From a virus, in IMG/VR virus record IMGVR_UViG_3300025070_000012, positions 55,239-119,238 of that record: 64,000 bases of DNA; one strand, written 5' to 3'. A program made the translations under genes and the position numbers. The notes below the pieces were generated by a model that did not search any database, was not told the DNA's origin, and saw only the letters and a program-made list of their open reading frames with translations. Positions 43,250 to 50,827 of the stretch are shown here, piece after piece (within the stretch, counting starts at the first letter, position 1; each line of letters begins with the position of its first letter).

Positions 43250-43816
43250 ATGTTCAGACTTTTGCTAGGTGTGTTGGTTTTATACCTTGGTTTATCAGTT
43301 CCTGTTCAAGCGGAAGATGTGACGTGTCCAGAGGGATACGTATGTACAAGATCCGATACGGACAGTACTGTTACTACACAAGGTAACATGACGACGAGAA
43401 TCGAACAACCACCCCCATCAGCAATCTCACCACAATTTAGTGCAGGTAACAATAGTGACCTCTGTACTATTGGTGTCGCTGGTGCAGTGCAGACTCAGAT
43501 CTTAGGTATCTCTGCAGGGGGAACGTTCACTGAAGAAAACTGTAAGCGACTAAAAAATGCAAAGACACTTTATGATATGGGCATGAAAGTGGCGGCGGTA
43601 AGCACCATGTGTCAAGATCCTTTAGTGTTTGATGCGATGATGAATGCAGGGACGCCCTGCCCATATCAAGGATTGATAGGCGAGGCGGCGAAACTAGGAT
43701 GGGAAACTCACGTTGAAGAAACTAAAAAAGAACTTAAGGAAATGGGCCCGATAGATGCTGAGAAAGCTGCTCCTCTCATTGGTGGTGGTCTTTTGGCCCT
43801 CTTACTCTTACTCTGA
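43250..43816 (+). CDS. Secreted/periplasmic protein with signal peptide
   Basis: Start ATG 43250 chosen because GGAG precedes it by 6-7 bp; longer starts at 43238 and 43211 would put charge ahead of the signal. 188 residues: signal peptide MFRLLLGVLVLYLGLSVPVQA, then a Cys-containing domain (TCPEGYVC; DLCTIGVAGAV; ENCKRLKNAKTLYDMGMKVA; MCQDPLVF). C-terminal hydrophobic helix APLIGGGLLALLLLL. Late-expressed and exported; lysis or envelope role is possible. Family not recognised. Confidence 0.72.
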   Translation: MFRLLLGVLVLYLGLSVPVQAEDVTCPEGYVCTRSDTDSTVTTQGNMTTRIEQPPPSAISPQFSAGNNSDLCTIGVAGAVQTQILGISAGGTFTEENCKRLKNAKTLYDMGMKVAAVSTMCQDPLVFDAMMNAGTPCPYQGLIGEAAKLGWETHVEETKKELKEMGPIDAEKAAPLIGGGLLALLLLL

Positions 43817-44663
43817 GAGTATTGCACCTTATTATGGGTATACAGGAAATGCCATTGTTGACAATCATCTGAATTGGGTGATGAACAATGTGTTACCTGA
43901 TCCAGAAGGTGTTTTTGTTGATAACGTAATATACAGTTATCAGATGCAAAAAGAGACTGGAGAATGGGTGACTGTTACTGTTGCAAATAAAACTGCAGAC
44001 GGAACAGGGTTCATCTTTCGTGAAGTAGACGAGTGGAAGCCAGGAAGTGTTACTGGACAGACGATTAATAAAGTCGTTCCTTTGGGACGAATACACAGAG
44101 ATTTAATAGGTGACGGTTCTATCACTGTTGAAGGCGAAGGCACAGTTGTTGATGCAAGAGTGATATACACATATAGAGTTGAACCATGTTACAACCCACA
44201 GTTTGATCCAAACTGTCCTAACTATGAAGTTCCTTATGTGGAACCGCCAGAAGTAGATTATGAGATTTATGATGCGCTGAATAATGGTGATGCAGATAGA
44301 CGAGATTACGAGGGTGATGATAAAAGATATGAAGATGATGAGTCACTAACTGAAGAAGAAAAAGCCGAGTTGAAAGAAAAAGAAGACGAGGAAAGAAACG
44401 ATAGATTAGAAAAAGCACTCGCTGCTGCAGGGACATCAGAAATGTTTGCTCTAGCGGTTGCGAAGTCACAGATAATTGATGCGATGAATTTAGCTGTCAG
44501 TATGAATCAATATTATGGCCAATCCATCCCAGGCGGGAATTATAATGATACGGTTGTTCTACTGGATAAACAACTACCAGAGAATAAACGTGGATTGAGG
44601 AATGGACTAGCGCAACAACTGCTGCATGAACAGATGATTGACATGCAGTATAATAATAGATGA
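43755..44663 (+). CDS. Secreted protein with signal peptide, overlapping upstream gene
   Basis: 302 residues. Signal peptide MLRKLLLSLVVVFWPSYSYS is encoded in another frame inside the last 62 bp of the previous gene. The mature part has a beta-rich N-terminal region (VDNHLNWVMNNVLPDPEGVF, WVTVTVANKTADGTGFIF), then a highly charged Asp/Glu/Arg/Lys coiled-coil segment (DRRDYEGDDKRYEDDESL) and a helical end. No known family. Upstream AAGGAAATGGG could serve as a distant ribosome-binding site. Confidence 0.72.
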   Translation: MLRKLLLSLVVVFWPSYSYSESIAPYYGYTGNAIVDNHLNWVMNNVLPDPEGVFVDNVIYSYQMQKETGEWVTVTVANKTADGTGFIFREVDEWKPGSVTGQTINKVVPLGRIHRDLIGDGSITVEGEGTVVDARVIYTYRVEPCYNPQFDPNCPNYEVPYVEPPEVDYEIYDALNNGDADRRDYEGDDKRYEDDESLTEEEKAELKEKEDEERNDRLEKALAAAGTSEMFALAVAKSQIIDAMNLAVSMNQYYGQSIPGGNYNDTVVLLDKQLPENKRGLRNGLAQQLLHEQMIDMQYNNR

Positions 44664-44699
44664 TGGTTATGCCATCAGAAAAAGGAACAGGAGAATTCC

Positions 44700-45215
44700 A
44701 TGTTTAAAAAACTAAGACTACCTTTATTTTTAACTGCAATAGCAGTTTCTGGTGTTTCTTATGCGGCGGCTGAAGACACACCAATCAACGGAACAGTACA
44801 GTCTCGTTGTATAATCCAGACAGATACGGCGGGTACTTACGCTAACCCTAATGCCTACACATTGACAACTTCGTCAAATGATGGTGGTGAAGATGCACGT
44901 ATTCGTGTGGACGTATCACTCGCTGATGCATATTACGTAGAAATTACGCCACCAACTGAATTCAGTTCATCCCCAAATCTACCAGACGTAGTAACTTGGA
45001 CTGGTGATACTGAAGTAGATGCAATGTCTGATGCCACAGGTATGGGATCGTACGAAACAAACAAGGTAGAACTTGGAATGACAGATCGTTATGATCTGAC
45101 TGCAACTGGATCTACATGGTTTGAGACTTCATCTGTTGCGACTATGGGTGGATCTAAAGCATTTCCAGGCGGTAACTATACTGCGCTTGTAACTGCTGAG
45201 TGCATTGCCCAATGA
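44700..45215 (+). CDS. Secreted pilin/coat-like protein
   Basis: 171 residues. Signal peptide about 1-22 (MFKKLRLPLFLTAIAVSGVSYA). The mature domain is beta-rich with two Cys near its ends (SRCIIQTDTAGTY; ALVTAECIAQ), a layout like fimbrial or spore-coat-U domains, but the sequence match is weak. AGGAGAATT ribosome-binding site. Followed by another secreted protein. Confidence 0.7.
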   Translation: MFKKLRLPLFLTAIAVSGVSYAAAEDTPINGTVQSRCIIQTDTAGTYANPNAYTLTTSSNDGGEDARIRVDVSLADAYYVEITPPTEFSSSPNLPDVVTWTGDTEVDAMSDATGMGSYETNKVELGMTDRYDLTATGSTWFETSSVATMGGSKAFPGGNYTALVTAECIAQ

Positions 45216-45304
45216 AAGGGAGGATCTAGCGGAACCCCTTCTTCCCCTTCTCCAACATGTAGAAGATTAGGTGGATGTCCGTGATGATACTTAAGAAAGA
45301 GATT

Positions 45305-45697
45305 ATGAAAAAAACATTATACATTTTATTGGCACTGGTTTTTACAACCAGTGTCAATGCACACGAAATGGTGCCAACATATCCTAAGTTTAAACCATCT
45401 TTCATGGACGGGCTTTATGCTACCACCATGACGATGTTTAATAAACGTAGTGATGTGGAATATTATGAGGTGGGTGTTTTTGATGGAGATTGGCAACCAA
45501 TCCCATTTGTATCTAAATATAAGGTATATAAGATACCATATTTAACAAGTGCGACAATAGAAATTTATATACAACGAGGGGATGTAAAAAGAGTTGTGTA
45601 CATTTGTTCGAAGTCTAAACTGAGGAAAGAAAATCTGAAACGAACTGCAATTAAGTCTAGGATTTGTTCCAAGGTCAAAGAGAGAAGGCTATATTAA
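45305..45697 (+). CDS. Secreted protein, possibly chaperone-like
   Basis: ATG 45305 gives signal peptide MKKTLYILLALVFTTSVNA (130 aa total). The following domain (KPSFMDGLYATTMTMFNKRS, VGVFDGDWQPIPF) is beta-rich with a basic C-terminus (KENLKRTAIKSRICSKVKER). The look of an N-terminal Ig-like periplasmic chaperone domain is weak evidence only. The 89 bp before it hold no other gene I can support. Confidence 0.62.
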   Translation: MKKTLYILLALVFTTSVNAHEMVPTYPKFKPSFMDGLYATTMTMFNKRSDVEYYEVGVFDGDWQPIPFVSKYKVYKIPYLTSATIEIYIQRGDVKRVVYICSKSKLRKENLKRTAIKSRICSKVKERRLY

Positions 45698-46138
45698 ATG
45701 AAACGGTTTATTATGAGTGCATTAATGATTATGTTTATTTCATCAACTGCACAATCAGAAACAAGTGGCATCAACCTTGCGATTCCCAACTCAGGGGGTT
45801 CCTATGGACAAGACAGTATCAGAACTCCTGATGGTTTGGATTGTAAGAACTCAATAGGCGGTTCTACTAATTTAGAATTTGGCGTGACTGGTATTATAGA
45901 TAACTATGAAAGTCCATTTGGCAGCAACGGTGCGGATGGGTTTAAGAGTTCGAGAGACGTGGGTGTGTATGCAAGGATAACAATACCTCTCGACAAACCA
46001 AAACAGAGAATCAACTGCAATTCATTATATGAATTAGAGTTGAGGAAAAAAAGATTAGAAGTTTTAAAGTTACAAGCAGAATTAGATGCACTACGCAAAT
46101 TAAACAATGGCGGAGGCATAGAGTTCGAAACGGACTAG
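45698..46138 (+). CDS. Secreted protein with C-terminal coiled coil
   Basis: 146 residues starting at the base after the previous stop. Signal peptide MKRFIMSALMIMFISSTAQS. The central part is Gly/Ser/Asn-rich with VGVYARITIPL, and the C-terminal helix is LRKKRLEVLKLQAELDALRK. Two Cys (DGLDCKN; RINCNSLY). Exported, function unknown; position in the lipase operon suggests an envelope target. Confidence 0.7.
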   Translation: MKRFIMSALMIMFISSTAQSETSGINLAIPNSGGSYGQDSIRTPDGLDCKNSIGGSTNLEFGVTGIIDNYESPFGSNGADGFKSSRDVGVYARITIPLDKPKQRINCNSLYELELRKKRLEVLKLQAELDALRKLNNGGGIEFETD

Positions 46139-46146
46139 GAGAGTAA

Positions 46147-46878
46147 ATGTCAGAAGTTTGTCACAAAATGGCCAAGTTGGCCGCTTTAGCGTACCTTGAC
46201 GGTAAAGAAGCAAAACCACGTATGAAAGAACTTGGATATACTGGACACAAGTTTTTCGAAAAGGGTGGTGCACAATGCCACGCAATTTGGAATAAAAACG
46301 AATATGTACTCGCATTTAGAGGAACAGAACCCTCAGAACTTTCAGATGTTCTTGCAGATCTTAATGCGATTCCACGTGGCGCAATGACTCACGGTTTAGT
46401 CCACTCAGGTTTTAGAGGAGAGACTGATAAACTCTGGAATCCAATCATGAAACATTGGGGCGGAGATAACGGTAAGACTAAAGGACACCAAGGTAAAAAG
46501 ATCTATATTACTGGTCACTCACTTGGTGCAGCAATGGCAACGATTGCGACTTCTCGTTTAGAGGAAGCAGTAAAGGTAGAACAGTTAACAACTTTCGGTT
46601 CACCCAGAGTTGGTACACGTAAATTCGTTAAACACATCTCAACTCCACACATGAGATATGTAAACAATAACGACATTGTAACAAAAGTTCCATTGTTTAT
46701 TATGGGATACAAACACCACGGTAAGTTACAGTATATAAACTTTTATGGTAATATCCGTAAGTTAACTACGTGGCAGATGATCAAAGATAAGTGGAGAGGA
46801 TGGAAATCAGGAATACTCGACGGTGCAAAAGATCACGGCATGGATAACTATGTCGCCGCAACGAAGGGTTTAGTGTAA
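46147..46878 (+). CDS. Class 3 lipase-like alpha/beta hydrolase
   Basis: 243 residues. Lipase_3 features: YVLAFRGTEPSELSDVLADL, the nucleophile elbow GHSLGA (S125), FGSPRVG, the Asp in NNNDIVTKVP (D176) and a His-rich segment (YKHHGKL, H190/H191) as likely triad member. No signal peptide, so it acts inside the cell or needs the phage lysis system to reach the membrane. Ribosome-binding site AGGAGAG. It sits between secreted proteins and membrane/coiled-coil proteins, suggesting membrane damage at lysis. Substrate not known. Confidence 0.85.
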   Translation: MSEVCHKMAKLAALAYLDGKEAKPRMKELGYTGHKFFEKGGAQCHAIWNKNEYVLAFRGTEPSELSDVLADLNAIPRGAMTHGLVHSGFRGETDKLWNPIMKHWGGDNGKTKGHQGKKIYITGHSLGAAMATIATSRLEEAVKVEQLTTFGSPRVGTRKFVKHISTPHMRYVNNNDIVTKVPLFIMGYKHHGKLQYINFYGNIRKLTTWQMIKDKWRGWKSGILDGAKDHGMDNYVAATKGLV

Positions 46879-47180
46879 TGTGGGATATGATTACACAGAT
46901 GACAGGGGATCGACTATGGATCTATACTGCAATAGCAGGATCAATTATTGGTCTTGCATTTTCAACTTGGTTCTCAACGACACGTATGGCGTTGTGGTTG
47001 TATGCGAAGTTTGATAATGCAATGGACTTCTTAGTAGAACGTTGGGGTTGGACTTGGTTAGAACAACCAGAAGACGCTTGGAGAAAGAAGTATCCAAAGA
47101 TCACTAAGAAGATCGATGATATTGAAAAACGTTTAGATGCGGTTGAGTCTAAAAAAAGAAAGACTACAAAGGGAAAATAA
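46878..47180 (+). CDS. Membrane-anchored protein with C-terminal coiled coil
   Basis: 100 residues starting on the last base of the lipase stop (TAATG). One N-terminal membrane helix (IYTAIAGSIIGLAFSTWF), then FDNAMDFLVERWGWTWLEQP and a basic coiled tail. Similar proteins are common in marine T4-like phages; none has a function known to me. Holin or spanin roles would be guesses. Confidence 0.7.
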   Translation: MWDMITQMTGDRLWIYTAIAGSIIGLAFSTWFSTTRMALWLYAKFDNAMDFLVERWGWTWLEQPEDAWRKKYPKITKKIDDIEKRLDAVESKKRKTTKGK

Positions 47181-47789
47181 ATGGCTGAAAAAGACTTAGG
47201 TGACGGTCTTGAAGCATTTGAGAATGAGGTTGAAGAATTAAAGAATAAGAAGATGAAAATCTTCGGTATTACAATGACCCCTACTACTATCGGGGCATTG
47301 TTCGCACTACTTGGTGCGATAGGTGGTTCGTTATACGGTGCATTTGAAGTATATAAAGATTATACTGACATGAAAGAGATCGTACAGAACATAGATGTAG
47401 ACGCAATTGCGGCTGAGAACGAAAAGGTCATCCTTAAGATGGATGAGAACCTAGTTCGTATCGAAGAAGCAATTTCATACACACGTGACATTAAACAAGG
47501 GTTGCGTGATGATATTCTGGGCATTGAAAAAACTGTCGACAGAATTGAGGACAAACTCAGAGAACAAGAAAACGAAGTAAGAGAAATCATTCAGAACGCA
47601 GAAGAACGTTTTGAAAACAAAAGGGATGCTCTTCAGAACGATTATGATGAAAAGGCCAATGCGCTTCGTTCATCTAACGATCAGCGTATGACTGACTTAG
47701 AGAACAAAGTAGAACGTGATCTGTCGACATTAGAAACTGACATTACTAACAAGTTACAGAGGGCACTAGACAACCCATTGGCTAACTAG
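47181..47789 (+). CDS. Membrane protein with long coiled coil
   Basis: 202 residues. Short charged N-terminus, one membrane helix (~33-52, IGALFALLGAIGGSLYGAF), then ~140 residues of coiled coil (GIEKTVDRIEDKLREQENEV, NKVERDLSTLETDITNKLQR). It starts immediately after the upstream stop. The shape resembles i-spanin-like or membrane-tethered scaffolds. It may work with the 100-aa protein and lipase in the envelope; this is inferred. Confidence 0.72.
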   Translation: MAEKDLGDGLEAFENEVEELKNKKMKIFGITMTPTTIGALFALLGAIGGSLYGAFEVYKDYTDMKEIVQNIDVDAIAAENEKVILKMDENLVRIEEAISYTRDIKQGLRDDILGIEKTVDRIEDKLREQENEVREIIQNAEERFENKRDALQNDYDEKANALRSSNDQRMTDLENKVERDLSTLETDITNKLQRALDNPLAN

Positions 47790-47799
47790 TGATATTAGA

Positions 47800-47958
47800 A
47801 TGAAAAAGATAGAAATATGCAACTTTGAGACAACACCAGAACAATTAGAAAAAGAGGGCAGAATATTCATCCCACATAAGGGATATACATTCAAGCCCCC
47901 TTTAACTAAGAAAGAGAAGTTGTGGATAGAGTTTAGAAGTGGTCAGAGAGTAACTTGA
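47800..47958 (+). CDS. Small basic protein, 52 aa, last gene of the plus operon
   Basis: 52-residue frame beginning MKKIEICNFETTPEQLEKEG and containing FIPHKGYTFKPPLTKKEK. It overlaps the convergent minus gene's 3' end by 16 bp. No hairpin terminator is visible here. Support is frame length, composition and position only. Confidence 0.45.
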   Translation: MKKIEICNFETTPEQLEKEGRIFIPHKGYTFKPPLTKKEKLWIEFRSGQRVT

Positions 47959-48572
47959 GCGTTACTTCTACCGACATCTCCCCTTACCCATACGTTAAAT
48001 GCAATACAAAAACGCATATCTTTTGATCTAGATGGTGTCACCATATGATACGTCTTGGATGGGAAGATAATAATATCTCCTTCGCCTGGCGTTGTCGCAA
48101 TTGAGTCTTGGTTTAGTGGAGAGTCTTCTTCATAATCAAATGAAAATATATTATTGTTCCAGTTTTGTTGATTAACAAAAATCAAGTCTCCAGATTGCGG
48201 ATCGCATTGTAGATAGAGAATACCAGAGAAGAGACTGTTAGAATGCCAGTGCATTCCAGCCAAGTCACCCTCTTTGTGTTTCATCACCCAACTGTTGGTT
48301 ATCTCAAAGGTTTGAGACTTTTTAAATTTCATATGGTTGTAACCGAAATTATCCATCTGTTGTTGGATGAGAGGTTTTACAGGTGCAAGATCTTCATCCA
48401 AAATATAATTACTTGGACTTGACCACCCATCATCACTGGGCAATCTACGGAACTCCATATCTCTTAAGATAGGATTGATAATAGTCTTATCAAGATTTAA
48501 AGTTTCTCTATACAGTGGTGTAGGGAACGCACGATAAATGTGTCCGCCTATTTTAGGTTGTTGTTGAGACAT
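47943..48572 (-). CDS. 2-oxoglutarate/Fe(II)-dependent oxygenase-like protein
   Basis: 209 residues. The double-stranded beta-helix signature is GMHWHSNSLFSGILYLQ (H108, H110), GDIIIFPSKTYHMVTPS (H176) and MRFCIAFN (R187 for 2-oxoglutarate). This matches the putative 2OG-Fe(II) oxygenase family (TIGR02466 type) found in many marine T4-like phages. The substrate is not known. It ends convergently with the plus operon. Confidence 0.82.
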   Translation of the reverse strand: MSQQQPKIGGHIYRAFPTPLYRETLNLDKTIINPILRDMEFRRLPSDDGWSSPSNYILDEDLAPVKPLIQQQMDNFGYNHMKFKKSQTFEITNSWVMKHKEGDLAGMHWHSNSLFSGILYLQCDPQSGDLIFVNQQNWNNNIFSFDYEEDSPLNQDSIATTPGEGDIIIFPSKTYHMVTPSRSKDMRFCIAFNVWVRGDVGRSNAQVTL

Positions 48573-48833
48573 CTACTTCCTTTCTACAGGTGTCCATCCA
48601 TGAGAGTTAAGGGATCCAACCATTGCATGGTTGTTGTATTCATTGACTGCGTATATCATGCACGCCCGTACACGCCCGTCTTGCGCTAGAGTGTTCTCTG
48701 CAGTCTCATATGCAATATCAAAAGAAGGTAACTCAGGCCTCGCCTGAGACCCTCTCTGAGGAGTAAAGGCAACTACTGAATAAGATACTGCATTATCAAT
48801 GATAGATTGTTCCCATTCATCAACGTCATGCAT
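48573..48833 (-). CDS. Hypothetical 86-aa protein
   Basis: ATG 48833 preferred to a TTG one codon earlier. Sequence includes SIIDNAVSYSVVAFTPQRGS and VRACMIYAVNEYNNHAMVGS; mixed alpha/beta. It overlaps the upstream gene by 8 bp and abuts the oxygenase. Function unknown. Confidence 0.7.
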   Translation of the reverse strand: MHDVDEWEQSIIDNAVSYSVVAFTPQRGSQARPELPSFDIAYETAENTLAQDGRVRACMIYAVNEYNNHAMVGSLNSHGWTPVERK

Positions 48834-49017
48834 CAACTAACTCCACGTAATCGCCAAAGTGTTCTTCGAAGACTTCACAAAGATGACCATAGTCACCTGA
48901 TTGCATATCTTCTATAATCGGTTCTGCATCAATCCCAAGATTGTCTGAGAGTGTCTGAGCGTAACCCATGAGATAGAATGCATTGCCCTGTGGGCCTTTT
49001 AGATCTACAGTAATCAT
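48826..49017 (-). CDS. Small conserved-type phage protein, 63 aa
   Basis: MITVDLKGPQGNAFYLMGYA then LSDNLGIDAEPIIEDMQSGD and EVFEEHFGDYVELV; an acidic helical protein of a type frequent in T4-like marine phages. Its ATG overlaps the upstream stop. Function unknown. Confidence 0.72.
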   Translation of the reverse strand: MITVDLKGPQGNAFYLMGYAQTLSDNLGIDAEPIIEDMQSGDYGHLCEVFEEHFGDYVELVDA

Positions 49018-49292
49018 TAGTCGTATACCACCTGTGTCATATAATCAATTTTATCAAACGCTGCTTCAAGTGCTGCAATGCGTTCACGACATTTCATCTT
49101 TGCGAAACCATTGCCTGGCGTCCAGTTGCCAGGCGAGTTCTTTTTCTTACGTTCCAGTGTCTTTAACATGTTACTGAAAAACTCATACTCTTTTTGCATT
49201 TGCGCAATTTCATCCGTAGGTTCTTTGGCTACTACACCGTTTCCAATGTAGATGCCTGTATTCCAATCGGGTTTTACTTGAGGTATTTTCAT
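49017..49292 (-). CDS. Hypothetical helical protein
   Basis: 91 residues, with KEYEFFSNMLKTLERKKKNS and CRERIAALEAAFDKIDYM suggesting two helices around a Gly/Pro-rich loop (GNWTPGNGFAKMK). GGAGAAC ribosome-binding site. Function unknown. Confidence 0.72.
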   Translation of the reverse strand: MKIPQVKPDWNTGIYIGNGVVAKEPTDEIAQMQKEYEFFSNMLKTLERKKKNSPGNWTPGNGFAKMKCRERIAALEAAFDKIDYMTQVVYD

Positions 49293-49303
49293 TTCAGTTC
49301 TCC

Positions 49304-49642
49304 TTAAACTAAGTAATCAGGGCCAGTCCAGTTTACATGATACTCATCATTGAAGATGTTACCACGTGCAGCGTTACGAGTGGGTGTCGCCCAACCTGCT
49401 GCTTTCAGAATATCACCGAACTGAAACTTCTTATCGTTTTCAGTGTTCACGATGAAACCCCAAACTGAACGGTTTGAAATAATCTTTGTGTACTTACGAC
49501 CTTGTTTGATCTCAAGACCATTGTTGAATTCTTCGATCATTTTAAGGGCGTGAGGAGACATTTCTTCGCCTCTACGTGTATGCCACGCAAGGTAGTCTTC
49601 TTTGATTTTTTCGATCAGGACGTTCATTGCATTGTTTTTCAT
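49304..49642 (-). CDS. Hypothetical protein with its own early promoter
   Basis: 112 residues from ATG 49642, chosen for the GAAAGAGAG leader also seen at 42999. Sequence features: IEKIKEDYLAWHTRRGEEMS, ISNRSVWGFIVNTENDKKFQ, ILKAAGWATPTRNAARGNIF. Basic C-terminal half; may bind nucleic acid, but no family is recognised. Confidence 0.75.
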   Translation of the reverse strand: MKNNAMNVLIEKIKEDYLAWHTRRGEEMSPHALKMIEEFNNGLEIKQGRKYTKIISNRSVWGFIVNTENDKKFQFGDILKAAGWATPTRNAARGNIFNDEYHVNWTGPDYLV

Positions 49643-49677
49643 ATCAAACTCTCTTTCTTTTCTCAACTTACACTATT

Positions 49678-49706
49678 AATATAATGCTTATTGAAGCAAA
49701 AGGCAA
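49678..49706 (-). promoter_or_regulatory. Sigma70-type promoter TTGCCT-17-TATATT
   Basis: On the minus strand GGCTTGCCTT, 17-bp spacer, TATATT, then a leader almost identical to that of promoter 43035-43062. The -35 is weaker than TTGACA. A/T-rich upstream tract present. Confidence 0.7.
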
Positions 49707-49725
49707 GCCTTTTTTTGAAAAAAAA

Positions 49726-50046
49726 TCAACTTTTTTGATAATATTTCTTGTAGATGTCCACAATACGGCCAAGTTCTGGGTGTTTGTGAATCCATTGTCC
49801 TGTAGATGGATCGAACTCTTTCTTGAACCACGCATCCATCTTTTCGTTACCTGTCTCTATGGACGGATCAACCTTTAGACACATTGCATCAAATTCGTGA
49901 TCTGGTATCAGAGTTTCGTTCGCAATCTCGTAAGCGTACGCATACACGCACAGGCGTATGCGCAGGCGTATTTGTTCAGATATGATCTGTGGATCATCTT
50001 CTAAGAAGTCTTCAAGCAATAAACCACCTGTATATACCCATTGCAT
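49726..50046 (-). CDS. Hypothetical protein with ligase-Ia-like helix pattern
   Basis: 106 residues from ATG 50046 (TTG one codon earlier rejected). The segment YAYEIANETLIPDHEFDAMC resembles the helical Ia domain of NAD-dependent DNA ligases and small phage proteins related to it. No catalytic ligase domain is present. C-terminus is WIHKHPELGRIVDIYKKYY. It overlaps the upstream membrane gene by 35 bp. Confidence 0.65.
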   Translation of the reverse strand: MQWVYTGGLLLEDFLEDDPQIISEQIRLRIRLCVYAYAYEIANETLIPDHEFDAMCLKVDPSIETGNEKMDAWFKKEFDPSTGQWIHKHPELGRIVDIYKKYYQKS

Positions 50047-50233
50047 CAATCAGAATAAAACAAGTATTCTGTGTTGCGAGAGCTGCATCTTTTTGTCTAA
50101 ACCAGAAGTAATAACTCAGTACTATGTGACCAGTAAGGAAAACAAAGAAACCATAACGAGACCATTCGATGTTAGCTGACAACAGAATTGCGGCCGATAG
50201 AAAACATACCGTACCAAACCACTTGTATATCAT
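50012..50233 (-). CDS. Small three-helix membrane protein
   Basis: 73 residues with three hydrophobic segments (~4-21, ~27-46, ~54-72), including GFFVFLTGHIVLSYYFWF and CFILIDAMGIYRWF. The repeated GH/GIYRW look is faintly like half-size PQ-loop or PnuC-type transporters, but this is weak. Its ATG overlaps the upstream stop. Confidence 0.65.
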   Translation of the reverse strand: MIYKWFGTVCFLSAAILLSANIEWSRYGFFVFLTGHIVLSYYFWFRQKDAALATQNTCFILIDAMGIYRWFIA

Positions 50234-50424
50234 TCAGACAAGTACTCTACAACCTTCGACTGTCCTTTGTTCTGTTGCATCCAAACTGTCGCAGCCTGAT
50301 AAGCACTATCAAAATCTTCATACATTTGTGGCATAGAACTTTCCATACCTGCTGCGTTTACATAAACCCAATCTGAATCATTACCACTTGCGTAGTCATA
50401 ATTAACCATCAATGCGTACTTCAT
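50230..50424 (-). CDS. Hypothetical 64-aa protein
   Basis: ATG 50424 chosen for GGAGAG just upstream. Sequence MKYALMVNYDYASGNDSDWV then DFDSAYQAATVWMQQNKGQS: a beta-alpha pattern like short phage proteins. It overlaps the previous gene by 23 bp. Function unknown. Confidence 0.68.
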   Translation of the reverse strand: MKYALMVNYDYASGNDSDWVYVNAAGMESSMPQMYEDFDSAYQAATVWMQQNKGQSKVVEYLSE

Positions 50425-50827
50425 AAAACTCTCCGTTAGCAATTTTGTAATATTGAACTTCCCCTGCACAACGCAGGTAGTCACGACCACCGTCAATCAT
50501 GTTTCCATTATCAAACGACTTGTAGTCATGACGATTAGATGAATAGACTAAGTCGCCATCATCATTCTCTACCATACCAATCATATAGTCTTCAACCTGA
50601 TCTGCGTTGCAAATGTAAGTATTAGTCCCACGCTGATAAATCCCAAAGTAATGATTTCCAAAATCTGGGTGCGCTGGGTTTTGATAAAACACATCTGCAG
50701 TAAACTGCACGTTCGCACTAGGTTGATATAAATCTGTTGTCAAAACATAAGTTACAGTCGGCCCGTTTGGATCACTGTAGTGTTCAATTACACCAGCAGT
50801 ATTTGATGTGGGTTCGTGTATGATCAT
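50402..50827 (-). CDS. Hypothetical protein
   Basis: 141 residues, rich in Tyr/Asn/Asp (TADVFYQNPAHPDFGNHYFG, MIGMVENDDGDLVYSSNRHD). Soluble and beta-rich. Its ATG overlaps the upstream TGA. No motif recognised. Confidence 0.7.
   Translation of the reverse strand: MIIHEPTSNTAGVIEHYSDPNGPTVTYVLTTDLYQPSANVQFTADVFYQNPAHPDFGNHYFGIYQRGTNTYICNADQVEDYMIGMVENDDGDLVYSSNRHDYKSFDNGNMIDGGRDYLRCAGEVQYYKIANGEFYEVRIDG

Noticed and set aside
45216-45304. Gap between secreted genes with C/T-rich ccccttcttccccttctcc segment.
   Set aside because: No frame of useful length, promoter or terminator was found; nothing supportable.
49920-49970. GC-rich repeated cgtatgcg/caggcgta pattern.
   Set aside because: Lies in frame in a coding gene (Arg/Tyr/Ala codons) and does not make a clean operator or hairpin with a T-run.
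49726-50046. NAD-dependent DNA ligase.
   Set aside because: Only a short Ia-like helical pattern is seen; the adenylation motif with catalytic Lys is missing.
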